Of a stretch of DNA of 64,000 nt, positions 1 to 8,667 are shown in pieces (within the stretch, counting starts at the first letter, position 1; the number at the start of each line of letters is the position of its first letter). Under the pieces are notes generated by a model. The model saw only the letters and a list, made by a program, of their open reading frames with translations. It did no database searches and was not told the origin of the DNA. The position numbers were made by a program, and so were the translations under genes. This DNA is from RUG12519 sp045649685 (GTDB lineage Bacteria > Bacillota > Clostridia > Oscillospirales > Ruminococcaceae), in assembly GCA_045649685.1 (NCBI GenBank), contig JAZRQJ010000015.1, positions 62,001-126,000 on the forward strand, in the 5' to 3' direction.

Positions 1-43
1 AATGGAGTAACGTTGGAATTTAAATGTATAGGAGGAAACGATT

Positions 44-1150
44 TTGAGTAGCATAAATATTATGCATGATGATGATTATGCAGTAAACATTAAGGTAACA
101 GGCGTTGGTGGCGGCGGTGGAAATGCCGTAAATCGTATGGTAGATTCTGATATGAAGTATGTAGATTTTATAGCTATAAATACTGATAATCAGATTTTGT
201 TTTCTTCTAAGGCTAGCCACAAGGTTGCAATTGGTGCAAAAACAACTAAAGGTGATGGAGCAGGAGGAAATCCAGAAGTAGGAGAAGGTGCTGCTGAAGA
301 AAGCAGAGAAGAAATAGCAGCAGCTTTAAAAGGAGCTCAGATGCTGTTTATTACAGCTGGTATGGGTGGAGGAACTGGAACTGGTGCTGCACCTGTTGTT
401 GCTCAGATTGCTCGTGAAATGGGAATATTAACTATTGGAGTTGTTACCAAACCTTTTAATTTTGAAGGTGCTATGCGTATGCGTCAAGCTGAACAAGGTA
501 TAGCAAAATTAAGAGCATGTGTAGATTCTTTAGTTGTTGTTCCTAATGAAAGACTAAAGATGTTAGAGGATCGTAAAATTACATTTGCTAATGCGTTCCA
601 AGCTGCGGACGATGTTTTGCAGCAGGGAGTTAAGAGTATTTCAGAGCTGATAAATACATCTGGATTTATTAACTTGGACTTTGCTGATGTTAGCACGATT
701 ATGAAGGATGCAGGATATGCCCATATGGGTGTTGCTAGTGCTCAAGGGAAGGACAAGGCTATTATTGCTGCTGAGAGTGCAATTTCGAGTCCGCTTCTTG
801 AAACATCTATTGATGGGGCAAAGGGATTAATTATAAATATAACCGCTCCTCCAACAATTGAGTTTGATGAAATTGACGCTGCAACTAGTCATATTAGTCA
901 GAGTGTTGATCCTGAAGCTAATATAATATTTGGTGTTGCATTTGATGAGAGTTTAGAGGATGAGTTAAAGATAACTGTTATTGCTACTGGTTTTGATACT
1001 GAGTTCAAAGATAAGATAAGAAAAACGACAGTTTCAGATGTTAATCAAGATGACTTAGATGATGTCGATGCTGCTGGTGGATTTGAAGATGTTGTAGATG
1101 TAGATGATGATTTCACTAAGATATTAGACATTTTTAAGAATAAAAACTAG
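44..1150 (+). CDS. ftsZ: Cell division protein FtsZ
   Basis: Tubulin-like GTPase that polymerises into the mid-cell division ring. The 368-residue product has the glycine-rich N-terminal nucleotide loop (about residues 21-32), the tubulin signature GGGTGTG at 108-114, and the catalytic T7 loop NLDFADV at about 210-216. The start is TTG, fixed by GGAGGA at 31-36 seven bases upstream; no in-frame ATG lies nearby. After the globular domain (to about 320) comes a short, very acidic linker and a tail ending FTKILDIFKNKN. Known FtsZ tails usually end in a D/E-I-P-x-F-L-R type peptide that binds FtsA, SepF or ZapA; here the proline and final arginine are not recognisable. No ftsA or ftsQ is visible, but the window starts only 43 bases upstream. 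Function is certain; the tail is the only oddity. Confidence 0.98.
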   Translation: MSSINIMHDDDYAVNIKVTGVGGGGGNAVNRMVDSDMKYVDFIAINTDNQILFSSKASHKVAIGAKTTKGDGAGGNPEVGEGAAEESREEIAAALKGAQMLFITAGMGGGTGTGAAPVVAQIAREMGILTIGVVTKPFNFEGAMRMRQAEQGIAKLRACVDSLVVVPNERLKMLEDRKITFANAFQAADDVLQQGVKSISELINTSGFINLDFADVSTIMKDAGYAHMGVASAQGKDKAIIAAESAISSPLLETSIDGAKGLIINITAPPTIEFDEIDAATSHISQSVDPEANIIFGVAFDESLEDELKITVIATGFDTEFKDKIRKTTVSDVNQDDLDDVDAAGGFEDVVDVDDDFTKILDIFKNKN

Positions 1151-1444
1151 TGCTTAAGGTTAGAAAATATCCTTTAACACGAGATCTTGATATTACGTTT
1201 TTCAAAAATTAAAATGACTATTATTGTTTATTTTTGGGTTAGATTCATTTTGTTTTTGAGGATTTATTCATTGAAATTTTTGTGAAAAGTTTGAAGATCT
1301 TCTGTTTGAATTGACGGGAGATTTTTGCTTTTTGTTTATTGGCATATTTAAGATGTTACATACATTAATATAATGATTATTTGTAAGGTTTTATTCGCAT
1401 TTATCAAAAATATGGTTAATATTATTTGAAAGTGGGATGTTATT
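1151..1444. other. Intergenic region ftsZ to DivIVA-like gene
   Basis: This 294-base gap is AT-rich and holds no credible ORF and no clear terminator after ftsZ. A TATAAT lies at 1369-1374 and a TTGGCA at 1339-1344, but they are 24 bases apart, so I do not call a promoter. The DivIVA-like gene has the ribosome site GTGGGA just upstream of its ATG. Confidence 0.4.
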
Positions 1445-2374
1445 ATGGCAGAAGAGCAAAAATTTAGAACGTCGGTTTTTGGTGGCTTTGATAAAAAGAA
1501 TGTGGTTCAATATATTACTAATATGATGGAGAAATTTGATGTTGAGATTGATTCTTTAAAAAAAGAGCATGAAGATCAAATTAAACAAAAAGATGCTATA
1601 ATTTCTGATTTTGAATCTAAATATAAGACGGCTTTAATTCAAATCCAAAATTTGAAAAATAAAATGGCTAAAAACCAAGAGAGTTATCAAGAAATAATCG
1701 ATGAAAAAATAAAGTTACTTGACAAGAAAGAAAATACTATATGTAAAATGGATAAAAAAATCAATAATATGGAAATTGAAATTAGTGAGTTGAAAAGTGA
1801 AGATAAAAAGATTGAAAATAAAATTCAACAGGCAGAAATGGTTGCTAAGAGTCGTGTTAATAAGATTGTAAAGCATGCAAAGAGAAAAATAGAAGAAGAA
1901 TATAGAGAGCATGTTGAGTTAGCTGATAAGGAAAGTCGATCTTTGAGAAAAAAAGCAAGGGAAGAAGCATCCAGAGTTTTGAAAAATGCAGCGGATAGAG
2001 CATATAGGGTTACTATGGAGTCTAAAGAGGAAACACAAAGGTTGGTTGAGGCGGCTCAATCTAAAGCTGATGGAATCATTGCTGCAGCTAATATTGTTGT
2101 TGAAAAAATGTTAAAAAATAGCGCAAGGGCAGTTATTGAGGGAGTAGAAGCTTTTAATGTGGGTGAAGTTAATGTAAATTTTGATGAGGATTTATTAAAA
2201 GGAAAAATAGACAGTGATGTTTTGAATGCTAGCAAGAAATTGGGTAGTGTGGATCATAAATATGATAGTGATTATGAAATGGTTAGTGATTCAAAAAATA
2301 GATCTATAGCGAGTTATGCTAAAAAATATAAGAAAGCTGTAAGTGATGTTTTAAAATCTAAGAAGAAGGATTAG
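1445..2374 (+). CDS. DivIVA-like coiled-coil protein
   Basis: A 309-residue, highly charged protein. Its N-terminus has the motif FGGFDKKNVVQYI (about residues 12-24), which matches the start of DivIVA/GpsB-like proteins in Clostridia, where a short membrane-targeting segment precedes a long coiled coil. Residues about 30-215 are almost continuous heptad-like sequence rich in Lys, Glu and Ile, including a KKAREEASRVLKNAADRA-type stretch. The C-terminal third is Lys- and Ser-rich and probably disordered. No signal peptide or membrane segment is seen. Family members recruit division, wall or chromosome factors to septa and poles; placement directly behind ftsZ fits, but the specific role is inferred. 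The family call rests on the N-terminal motif plus architecture. Confidence 0.7.
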   Translation: MAEEQKFRTSVFGGFDKKNVVQYITNMMEKFDVEIDSLKKEHEDQIKQKDAIISDFESKYKTALIQIQNLKNKMAKNQESYQEIIDEKIKLLDKKENTICKMDKKINNMEIEISELKSEDKKIENKIQQAEMVAKSRVNKIVKHAKRKIEEEYREHVELADKESRSLRKKAREEASRVLKNAADRAYRVTMESKEETQRLVEAAQSKADGIIAAANIVVEKMLKNSARAVIEGVEAFNVGEVNVNFDEDLLKGKIDSDVLNASKKLGSVDHKYDSDYEMVSDSKNRSIASYAKKYKKAVSDVLKSKKKD

Positions 2375-2412
2375 GTGTTTTAATATTTTTAAATTTAGTT
2401 GGTGGTGTTATT

Positions 2413-3321
2413 TTGTCGCAAGAGTTTTTGGATGGTAAGGTATTTGAATCTGAATTATTGGAAACCTTAATGACCAAAATGTCTAAGTTGTCTAAATGTC
2501 AGAAAAAAATATCCAATTATGTAATGAATAATTATGATAAGGCAGCTTTTATGACTGCGGCTAAACTTAGCAAAGCAGTTGGAGTTAGTGAGGCAACTGT
2601 TGTTAGGTTTGCGGTAGAAATAGGATTTAGTGGATATCCAGCATTTCAAAAGGCACTGAGAGAAATTATTCAAAATAAGCTTACCACTGTTGAAAGATTG
2701 CGTGTTGCTAATGATCAAATTGGTGAAGATACGGATGTTTTATCTAAAGTATTAAATTTAGATATATCTAAAATTAAAAAGACTTTAGATATAGTTTCTA
2801 GTGAGGATTTTAAAAGATCGGTTGACTATATAGTAAATTCTAACAAAATATATATTATTGGAACGGGAAGTGCTTCTGTATTAGCTAATTTCATGAATTT
2901 TTACTTTGAGTATATGTTTGAAAATGTTGAGGTTATATATACTAAAAGTAAAAGCGAGATGTTTGAAAAAATATTGAACATCAAGAGAGGAGATGTACTA
3001 ATAGGAATTAGTTTTCCACGATATTCTAGTAATACAGTGCAAGCTTTTCATTATGCTCACAGTAATTGCGCTAAGACTATTGCCATTACCGATAGTATTG
3101 GCTCGCCTTTAATAAGCGAGGCCGATTCTGTGCTTTTAGCACAAAGCGATATGATTTCTTTTATTGATGGTTTGGTTGCGCCATTGTCGTTAGTTAACGC
3201 TTTGGTTGTTGCTGTGGGATTTCGTAAAAAATTTGAAATATCTCAGACTTTTCAAAAATTAGAGCATATTTGGGAAGAGTATAAAGTCTTTGAAGGGTCT
3301 AGGTTGAAAAAGGGAAAATAA
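2413..3321 (+). CDS. MurR/RpiR family transcriptional regulator
   Basis: A 302-residue regulator. Residues about 15-90 form the HTH_6 DNA-binding domain (AAKLSKAVGVSEATVVRFA is the recognition region), and about 130-265 form a SIS sugar-phosphate isomerase-like domain (IYIIGTGSASVLANF; GVLIGISFPR-like segment), which senses phosphosugars in this family. The start is TTG at 2413 preceded by GGTGG; the next in-frame ATG would remove part of the N-terminus. The stop codon directly abuts the ATG of the flavoprotein gene, so the two are co-translated, and the gene probably heads the run that extends through cmk, plsC and ispH. No sugar operon is adjacent, so the effector and targets cannot be named. 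Confidence 0.88.
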   Translation: MSQEFLDGKVFESELLETLMTKMSKLSKCQKKISNYVMNNYDKAAFMTAAKLSKAVGVSEATVVRFAVEIGFSGYPAFQKALREIIQNKLTTVERLRVANDQIGEDTDVLSKVLNLDISKIKKTLDIVSSEDFKRSVDYIVNSNKIYIIGTGSASVLANFMNFYFEYMFENVEVIYTKSKSEMFEKILNIKRGDVLIGISFPRYSSNTVQAFHYAHSNCAKTIAITDSIGSPLISEADSVLLAQSDMISFIDGLVAPLSLVNALVVAVGFRKKFEISQTFQKLEHIWEEYKVFEGSRLKKGK

Positions 3322-4566
3322 ATGATTGATGTAATTGTAATTGGAGGAGGAGCTTCTGGATTATTAGCAGCTGGTCGTTTGGCTAGTGCTGGAGCTAAGG
3401 TTGTTCTTTTAGAAAAAAATGATATAGTTGGAAAGAAATTGTTAATAACAGGTAAGGGTAGATGTAATGTAACCAATAAGTGCGATGTTGCTGGTGTTAT
3501 TAAAAATGTTGTTATTAATGGTAACTTTTTATATAGTTCATTGTACAGATTTTCTCCGGATGATGTTATTGACTTTTTTGAAGCACGGGGAGTTAATTTA
3601 AAAGTTGAGAGAGGTAATAGAGTATTTCCGGTTTCGGATAAAGCATCTGATATTGTTAAAGCACTTTTGAATTTTTGTAAGGACTGTGGAGTAAAAATTT
3701 TAAATAAGGCTGTATATGATCTTATATATGAAGGCGAAAGTGTTGTTGGCGTTAAGTTGAAAAACCAAGTAATTCTTTGTAAAAATGTTATTGTCGCCAC
3801 TGGAGGAATGTCTTATCCACAGACTGGGTCAACTGGAGATGGTTATGCTTGGGCAAAAAAAGCAGGACACAAAATATCAAAAATATTGCCTTCTTTAGTT
3901 CCTATAATTACTGTTGAAAGATGGCCGACACTTGCACAAGGGTTGTCTTTAAAAAACGTTAAGTTAACTGTTATAGAAAAAGATAAGAGCATTTTTTCTG
4001 AGCAAGGAGAAATGCTGTTTACGCATTTTGGAATATCTGGGCCATTAGTGTTGAGTGCATCTTCGCACATTAGAAATATTGAAAATGAAAAGTATAAAAT
4101 TGTTTTAGACTTAAAGCCTGCGTTAGATTATAATAAGTTGAATAATCGAATTGTTAGAGAAATTTCAAAATTTCCTAATTATGACATGATTAATATATTA
4201 AGAAAGTTGCTTCCTGCTAAACTTGTTGAACCGATTTTTTCTATGTTAAAATTAAATGATGGTTTTAAAGCAAATCAATTTAGCAAGGAGCAAAGAAAGC
4301 AATTAGTAGAGCTATTGAAAAATTTAACACTGACAGTTAAATCTTTTAGATCGGTTAAATATGCAATAATAACTTCTGGTGGAGTTGATGTTAGTGAAAT
4401 TAACCCCAAAACTATGGAAAGCAAGCTAAAAAATGGACTTTATTTTATTGGGGAAATATTGAATGTTGATGGGTATACGGGTGGATTTAATTTGCAAATA
4501 GCTTGGTCTACTGCTGTTGCTGCGGCTGATGCGATTGCGTCAAAATTGAAACGAGGGGATAATTAA
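3322..4566 (+). CDS. NAD(P)/FAD-dependent oxidoreductase, HI0933/BaiN type
   Basis: A 414-residue flavoprotein of the HI0933 (YtfP/YhiN, BaiN) family. It starts with a Rossmann dinucleotide loop (VIGGGASGLLAAGRLA, residues about 6-20), followed by an FAD-ribose acidic residue in LLEKNDIVGKK and the family motif GKGRCNVTN (about 50-58). The C-terminus carries the second FAD motif (GEILNVDGYTGGFNLQIAW). These proteins are widespread in Clostridia; only a few have assigned reactions (bile-acid dehydroxylation pathway BaiN; tRNA or aminoacetone-oxidase names are transferred annotations). It sits between the RpiR regulator and cmk with no gap on either side, as in many Clostridia, where the set HI0933-cmk-plsC-ispH is conserved. 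Substrate unknown. Confidence 0.9.
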   Translation: MIDVIVIGGGASGLLAAGRLASAGAKVVLLEKNDIVGKKLLITGKGRCNVTNKCDVAGVIKNVVINGNFLYSSLYRFSPDDVIDFFEARGVNLKVERGNRVFPVSDKASDIVKALLNFCKDCGVKILNKAVYDLIYEGESVVGVKLKNQVILCKNVIVATGGMSYPQTGSTGDGYAWAKKAGHKISKILPSLVPIITVERWPTLAQGLSLKNVKLTVIEKDKSIFSEQGEMLFTHFGISGPLVLSASSHIRNIENEKYKIVLDLKPALDYNKLNNRIVREISKFPNYDMINILRKLLPAKLVEPIFSMLKLNDGFKANQFSKEQRKQLVELLKNLTLTVKSFRSVKYAIITSGGVDVSEINPKTMESKLKNGLYFIGEILNVDGYTGGFNLQIAWSTAVAAADAIASKLKRGDN

Positions 4567-5244
4567 GTGAATAATATAGCTATAGATGGACCTGCTGGAG
4601 CAGGAAAAAGTACAATTGCCAAGAAAGTCGCTGAGAAACTGGGAATAGTTTATGTAGATACAGGGGCATTGTATAGAGTTGTTGGGTTATATATGTTAAA
4701 TAATAAAATTGATTTGTATGACTCAAATAGTGTAATTTGTGAATTGGAAAATTGCAAAATATCTATGAATTATGTTGATGGAATACAGAAAATGTTTCTT
4801 TGTGGACAAGATGTTACAAATTTAATTAGAACAGATGATGTTTCTATGGCGGCATCGACCGTTTCTGCAATATCTGAAGTAAGAGAGTTTTTGTTAGATT
4901 TGCAGAGAAATATTGCTAAGCATCAGGATATAATAATGGATGGAAGAGATATAGGAACAGTTGTTTTGCCGAATGCTTCTGTTAAAATTTTTCTTACAGC
5001 GTCAATTAGTCTGAGGGCAAAACGTAGATATGATCAGTTAATTGCTAGTGGTGAAAGTGTTGTTTTTGAGAATGTTTTGAGTGAAATGAAAAAACGCGAT
5101 TTGCAAGATATGAATAGAAAAATTGCACCTTTGAAACAAGCTGAGGATGCTGTATTGTTAGATACTTCTAATTTGTCATTAGAGGAGTCTATTGAAAGTG
5201 TTTTAAAAATTATAAATGGTAATGGAGTTGAGATAGACAAGTGA
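4567..5244 (+). CDS. cmk: Cytidylate kinase
   Basis: (d)CMP kinase: transfers phosphate from ATP to CMP or dCMP for RNA, DNA and CDP-lipid synthesis in the cytoplasm. The 225-residue product has the P-loop GPAGAGKS at 8-15, the CMP-binding DTGALYR segment at about 36-42, and the DGRDIGTVV motif at about 120. Length is normal for the family. The start is GTG, immediately after the flavoprotein stop, with AGGGG nine bases upstream. Its last codons overlap the plsC start by four bases (GTGA), which implies translational coupling. The neighbourhood flavoprotein-cmk-plsC-ispH is typical of Clostridia. Confidence 0.96.
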   Translation: MNNIAIDGPAGAGKSTIAKKVAEKLGIVYVDTGALYRVVGLYMLNNKIDLYDSNSVICELENCKISMNYVDGIQKMFLCGQDVTNLIRTDDVSMAASTVSAISEVREFLLDLQRNIAKHQDIIMDGRDIGTVVLPNASVKIFLTASISLRAKRRYDQLIASGESVVFENVLSEMKKRDLQDMNRKIAPLKQAEDAVLLDTSNLSLEESIESVLKIINGNGVEIDK

Positions 5245-5867
5245 GTTTTTACAATTTTGCTCGAAATGTTTGTTCTGTTTTGTTTAAAATATATTTTAAA
5301 TTGCATGTAAAGGGAACTGAAAATGTTCCTCCTGCCGGTGAAGGAATAATATTAGTCTCTAATCATCAATCAAATTTAGATCCAGTTATATTGGGACTTG
5401 GAATTAAAAACAGAAAATTATTTTTTATGGCTAAGCAAGAATTATTTAAAGTTCCTATTTTGTCTCCAATAATAAAGAAATTGGGAGCGTTTCCTGTTAA
5501 CAGAGGAAGCAAGGATCTTGATGCTATAAAAAAGGCAGAGGAGATAGTAAATAGTGGTAGAATTTTGGCTATGTTTCCAGAAGGAGGAAGATCTAAAACA
5601 GGAAAATTGTTAAGACCGAAAGTGGGCGCAACCAAAATAGCTATTTCTACTGGAAAAAATTTGCTTCCTTGTTCTATATGTTATTCTAGTAAACGTTTTA
5701 GGGCTAATGTATATGTTGAATATGGAAAACCCGTTAGTGTTGAAAAAATAATGGATAGTCTTAATATTACAAATGATGGATTAAATTCTAAAAATTTAAA
5801 AGTGATTGCAGAAAAATCTTGGGAAAAAGTTTCTGAAATTTATAATTTACAGCGAGAGGAAATATAA
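5241..5867 (+). CDS. plsC: 1-acyl-sn-glycerol-3-phosphate acyltransferase
   Basis: Lysophosphatidic acid acyltransferase, making phosphatidic acid at the inner face of the membrane. The 208-residue protein shows the acyltransferase box H-x4-D (NHQSNLDP, His42 and Asp47), the glycerol-phosphate-binding FPEGGRSKTG segment (about 112-121) and a hydrophobic N-terminus that may dip into the membrane. The start GTG overlaps the cmk stop, and its own ribosome site is weak, so it probably depends on upstream translation. ispH follows without a gap. Family assignment is firm; the choice of acyl donor (ACP or CoA) cannot be read from sequence. Confidence 0.93.
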   Translation: MSFYNFARNVCSVLFKIYFKLHVKGTENVPPAGEGIILVSNHQSNLDPVILGLGIKNRKLFFMAKQELFKVPILSPIIKKLGAFPVNRGSKDLDAIKKAEEIVNSGRILAMFPEGGRSKTGKLLRPKVGATKIAISTGKNLLPCSICYSSKRFRANVYVEYGKPVSVEKIMDSLNITNDGLNSKNLKVIAEKSWEKVSEIYNLQREEI

Positions 5868-7886
5868 ATGATAAGAGTTGCTAAAACTGCCGGTTTTTGT
5901 TTTGGAGTGGATAGAGGGGTCAAAATTGTATATGATCTTGTGGAGCAAGGAAAGAAAGTGTGTACATTAGGGCCGATTATTCATAATCCTCAAGTTGTGG
6001 ATGATTTGAAAAAACGTGGTGTGCGAATTGTTGAAAGCCCCAGAGAGGTGGTGTTGGGGGAGACTCTTGTTATAAGGTCTCATGGAGTAAAGCCTGAAAT
6101 ATATGATTATATAAATAATGCCGGAATTAATTTTGAAGATGCAACTTGTCCATTTGTTAAAAAGATACACAATATTGCAAAAAAAGAATCTTCAAAAGGG
6201 AAAATTGTGTTAATAGCTGGTAATTTGGATCATCCGGAAGTTGATGGTATAAAAGGATATTGTCAGCAAGACGCATATGTGTTTTCAACATTGGATGAGT
6301 TGAAAACTTTATTTAAAAATCACAAAAACTTTGTTGAAAGTGCACTAATTCTAGTTGCGCAAACCACATTCAATTTGCCATTATGGCGAAAATGTGTCAA
6401 TTTTGTTAACAAACTATGTACAAACATAAAAATATTTGATACAATATGCAATGCAACGAGTATTAGGCAAAAAGAGGCGGTGTCTTTAGCTGATGACTCG
6501 GATTTAGTAATTGTAGTTGGTGGGAAATGTAGTTCAAATACAAGGAAATTGTTTGATTTATGTAATGAAAAATGTAAGACTTTATTAATTGAAACTGCGA
6601 GTGAACTTCGTGATTGTGTTTTAACTCCTTTACCACTGAAGATCGGCATAACGGCTGGTGCGTCGACGCCAGCTCACATTATAGAGGAGGTTCATGAAGT
6701 TATGAGCAATAAAATAAATGAAGAGACCAGTAGTTCAAATGAGATGAGCTTTGCGGAGTTATTTGAACAATCCGGTCAGCAGGCTGTTTACAAGGTTGGG
6801 AAGAAAGTTAAGGGCATTGTTACAGCGATTTCTAAGAATGAAGTGCAGGTTGATATTGGAGGAAAACAAGCTGGAGTGATTCCGGTTTCTGAAATTTCAG
6901 CAGATAGTTCTGTTAAAGCTGAGGATGTACTCAAAAAAGGCGATGAGGTTGATTTGATAGTAACTAAAGTTAGTGATCAAGACGGGATAGTTACTTTATC
7001 TAAGAAGCGCTATGATGCTGAAAAAGGCTATGATATGGTCTTGGAAGCTAAAGATCAAGATAAAGTTTTGAATGGAACAATAACTGATTCTGTTAGAGGC
7101 GGAGTGTTAGCTGTTACATGTGGAGTTAAAGTTTTTATTCCTATTTCTCAGTTATCAGATCACAGAGTTGAAGATACAACAGAGTTTGTTGGTAAGAGCG
7201 TTGATTTTAAAATAATTGATGTTAATCCAAGTAAGCGTAGAGCAGTTGCTTCAGTTCGTAAATTATTGAATGAGATAAAGCAGGTTGAAGTAGAAAAGCT
7301 TTGGGATGAAATCAAAGAAGGAGATATTCGCACAGGAACTGTTAAGTCTATAACGAACTATGGAGTTTTTGTGGATCTTGGTGGAATTGATGGAATGATT
7401 CATATTACAGAACTTTCATGGGTTAAGGTTAAACATCCTTCTGACGTTGTTAGTGTTGGGGATAGAGTTGAGGTTACAGTTAAAGATTTGGACAGAGAAC
7501 ATAATAGAATTTCTCTTTCATATCGTAAAGCAGAAGAAGATCCTTGGCGTATATTCACTGATAAATATTCAGTTGGTCAGGTTTTAGATGTTAAAGTTTT
7601 TTCTATAAAACAGTTTGGTGCTTTTGTAGAGATTATGCCTGGAGTAGATGGTTTAATACACATTTCGCAAATTTCTAATAAAAGAATAGATAAGATTTCT
7701 GATGTTTTATCTGTTGGAGATGTTGTTAAAGCTCAAATTACAGATATTGATTATGATGCAAAAAGAGTTAGTCTTTCTATGAAGGCTCTTTTGGAAGATG
7801 CAGAAAATGAAGAACAACAAAAAAATTTAGAATCTGTTAATAATATTGAAGGCGTTGAAATCAATGTTGATACAGCTTCTGAATAA
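5868..7886 (+). CDS. ispH: IspH (HMBPP reductase) fused to ribosomal protein S1 domains
   Basis: A 672-residue fusion. Residues 1-282 are 4-hydroxy-3-methylbut-2-enyl diphosphate reductase, the last enzyme of the MEP isoprenoid pathway, with the three iron-sulfur ligand cysteines at 11 (GFCFGV), 94 (DATCPF) and 194 (DTICNAT) and the SHGV and HPEV motifs. A short Ser-rich linker leads to four S1 RNA-binding repeats from about residue 308 to 640 (for example ITNYGVFVDLGGIDGMIHITELS). This IspH-S1 fusion is known from Clostridia and presumably supplies ribosomal protein S1 function; how the two halves interact is not established. The ATG directly follows plsC and has GAGAGGA upstream. No break or lost ligand is seen. 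Confidence 0.96.
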   Translation: MIRVAKTAGFCFGVDRGVKIVYDLVEQGKKVCTLGPIIHNPQVVDDLKKRGVRIVESPREVVLGETLVIRSHGVKPEIYDYINNAGINFEDATCPFVKKIHNIAKKESSKGKIVLIAGNLDHPEVDGIKGYCQQDAYVFSTLDELKTLFKNHKNFVESALILVAQTTFNLPLWRKCVNFVNKLCTNIKIFDTICNATSIRQKEAVSLADDSDLVIVVGGKCSSNTRKLFDLCNEKCKTLLIETASELRDCVLTPLPLKIGITAGASTPAHIIEEVHEVMSNKINEETSSSNEMSFAELFEQSGQQAVYKVGKKVKGIVTAISKNEVQVDIGGKQAGVIPVSEISADSSVKAEDVLKKGDEVDLIVTKVSDQDGIVTLSKKRYDAEKGYDMVLEAKDQDKVLNGTITDSVRGGVLAVTCGVKVFIPISQLSDHRVEDTTEFVGKSVDFKIIDVNPSKRRAVASVRKLLNEIKQVEVEKLWDEIKEGDIRTGTVKSITNYGVFVDLGGIDGMIHITELSWVKVKHPSDVVSVGDRVEVTVKDLDREHNRISLSYRKAEEDPWRIFTDKYSVGQVLDVKVFSIKQFGAFVEIMPGVDGLIHISQISNKRIDKISDVLSVGDVVKAQITDIDYDAKRVSLSMKALLEDAENEEQQKNLESVNNIEGVEINVDTASE

Positions 7887-7916
7887 TGAAAGTTTTATTT
7901 AAATATATTATTTTTT

Positions 7917-7949
7917 ACCATTTTGTTCATGTGATGTGAGCAAAATGGT
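7917..7949 (+). terminator. Hairpin after ispH-S1, terminator-like
   Basis: ACCATTTTGTTCA at 7917-7929 pairs with TGAGCAAAATGGT at 7937-7949, a 13-bp stem with one G-T pair and a 7-base loop. The following T-run is weak (GGTTTGCTTT), so it may be a leaky terminator or a processing or attenuation structure ahead of the folate transporter gene. Confidence 0.6.
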
Positions 7950-7993
7950 GGTTTGCTTTAAAGGAAAAAAAGGAAAAAAGGGAGATTTTAATT

Positions 7994-8542
7994 GTGAATG
8001 TTGTTAAGTTATTTCGAGAATCAGCGCTTGAATTTAAAAGTGTAAGGAATTTATGTGTGATATCATTGCTGCTTGCGTTGAGAGTTTGCTTAAATTTTTT
8101 AACAATACCTATATCTGATTTGTGTCATGTGTCTTTTTTGTTCATTGTTATGGGAATAATTGGAGGAATGTATGGCCCTTTTGTAGGAGCTGTATGCGGT
8201 GCTGTGGGAGATATTTTGTGTTATATTGTTCATCCTATGGGCGGCTATTTTATTGGATTTACTTTTAGCGCGGCGATTGCTGGAATTTTGTATGGTTTAG
8301 TATTATATAAAAATAAGTTTCGTGTTTCTAGAATAATTTTTGCCGAAATATTAGTTGATGTTGTAATTAATGTTTTGTTAAATACTCTGTGGATAAGTAT
8401 GTTATATGGAAGTGGATTTTTGGAGTTATTGATTACTGTCAGAATACCAAAAAATTTAATTACAATACCATTGAGTACAGGTATTTTTATTGCGTTTTCT
8501 CCTCTTATTAACAAAGTGATAAATAGAAACATAAAAAAATAG
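7994..8542 (+). CDS. folT: ECF transporter S component, folate family
   Basis: Membrane substrate-binding subunit of an energy-coupling-factor vitamin importer. The 182-residue protein is almost entirely hydrophobic with about six membrane segments, and it carries the S-component pattern LLALRVCLNF near the N-terminus, used to contact EcfT, and GAVGDILCY plus a PMGGYFIGF segment in the middle, typical of the folate-specific FolT group in Clostridia. The start is GTG at 7994 with GGGAG eight bases upstream. It stands alone between two hairpins and needs the shared EcfA-A'-T module encoded elsewhere. Folate specificity is by family resemblance only. Confidence 0.8.
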   Translation: MNVVKLFRESALEFKSVRNLCVISLLLALRVCLNFLTIPISDLCHVSFLFIVMGIIGGMYGPFVGAVCGAVGDILCYIVHPMGGYFIGFTFSAAIAGILYGLVLYKNKFRVSRIIFAEILVDVVINVLLNTLWISMLYGSGFLELLITVRIPKNLITIPLSTGIFIAFSPLINKVINRNIKK

Positions 8543-8548
8543 TTTTTA

Positions 8549-8576
8549 GCACTCTTAATTTTAAGGGTGCTTTTTT
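8549..8576 (+). terminator. Rho-independent terminator after the ECF S component
   Basis: GCACTCTTAA at 8549-8558 pairs with TTAAGGGTGC at 8561-8570 (one G-T pair), followed directly by six T residues. It lies six bases past the stop codon. Confidence 0.88.
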
Positions 8577-8667
8577 CATATCATTATACTAATTATCATA
8601 TAAATTAAATGTTATATTTGTATATTAAAATTACTATGATTTTAACTTGAAAAATGGAGGAATATTT

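Noticed and set aside
7917..7990. Tetrahydrofolate riboswitch ahead of the folate-type ECF gene
   Set aside because: Only a simple 13-bp hairpin is visible; the conserved multi-stem core of the THF riboswitch is not.
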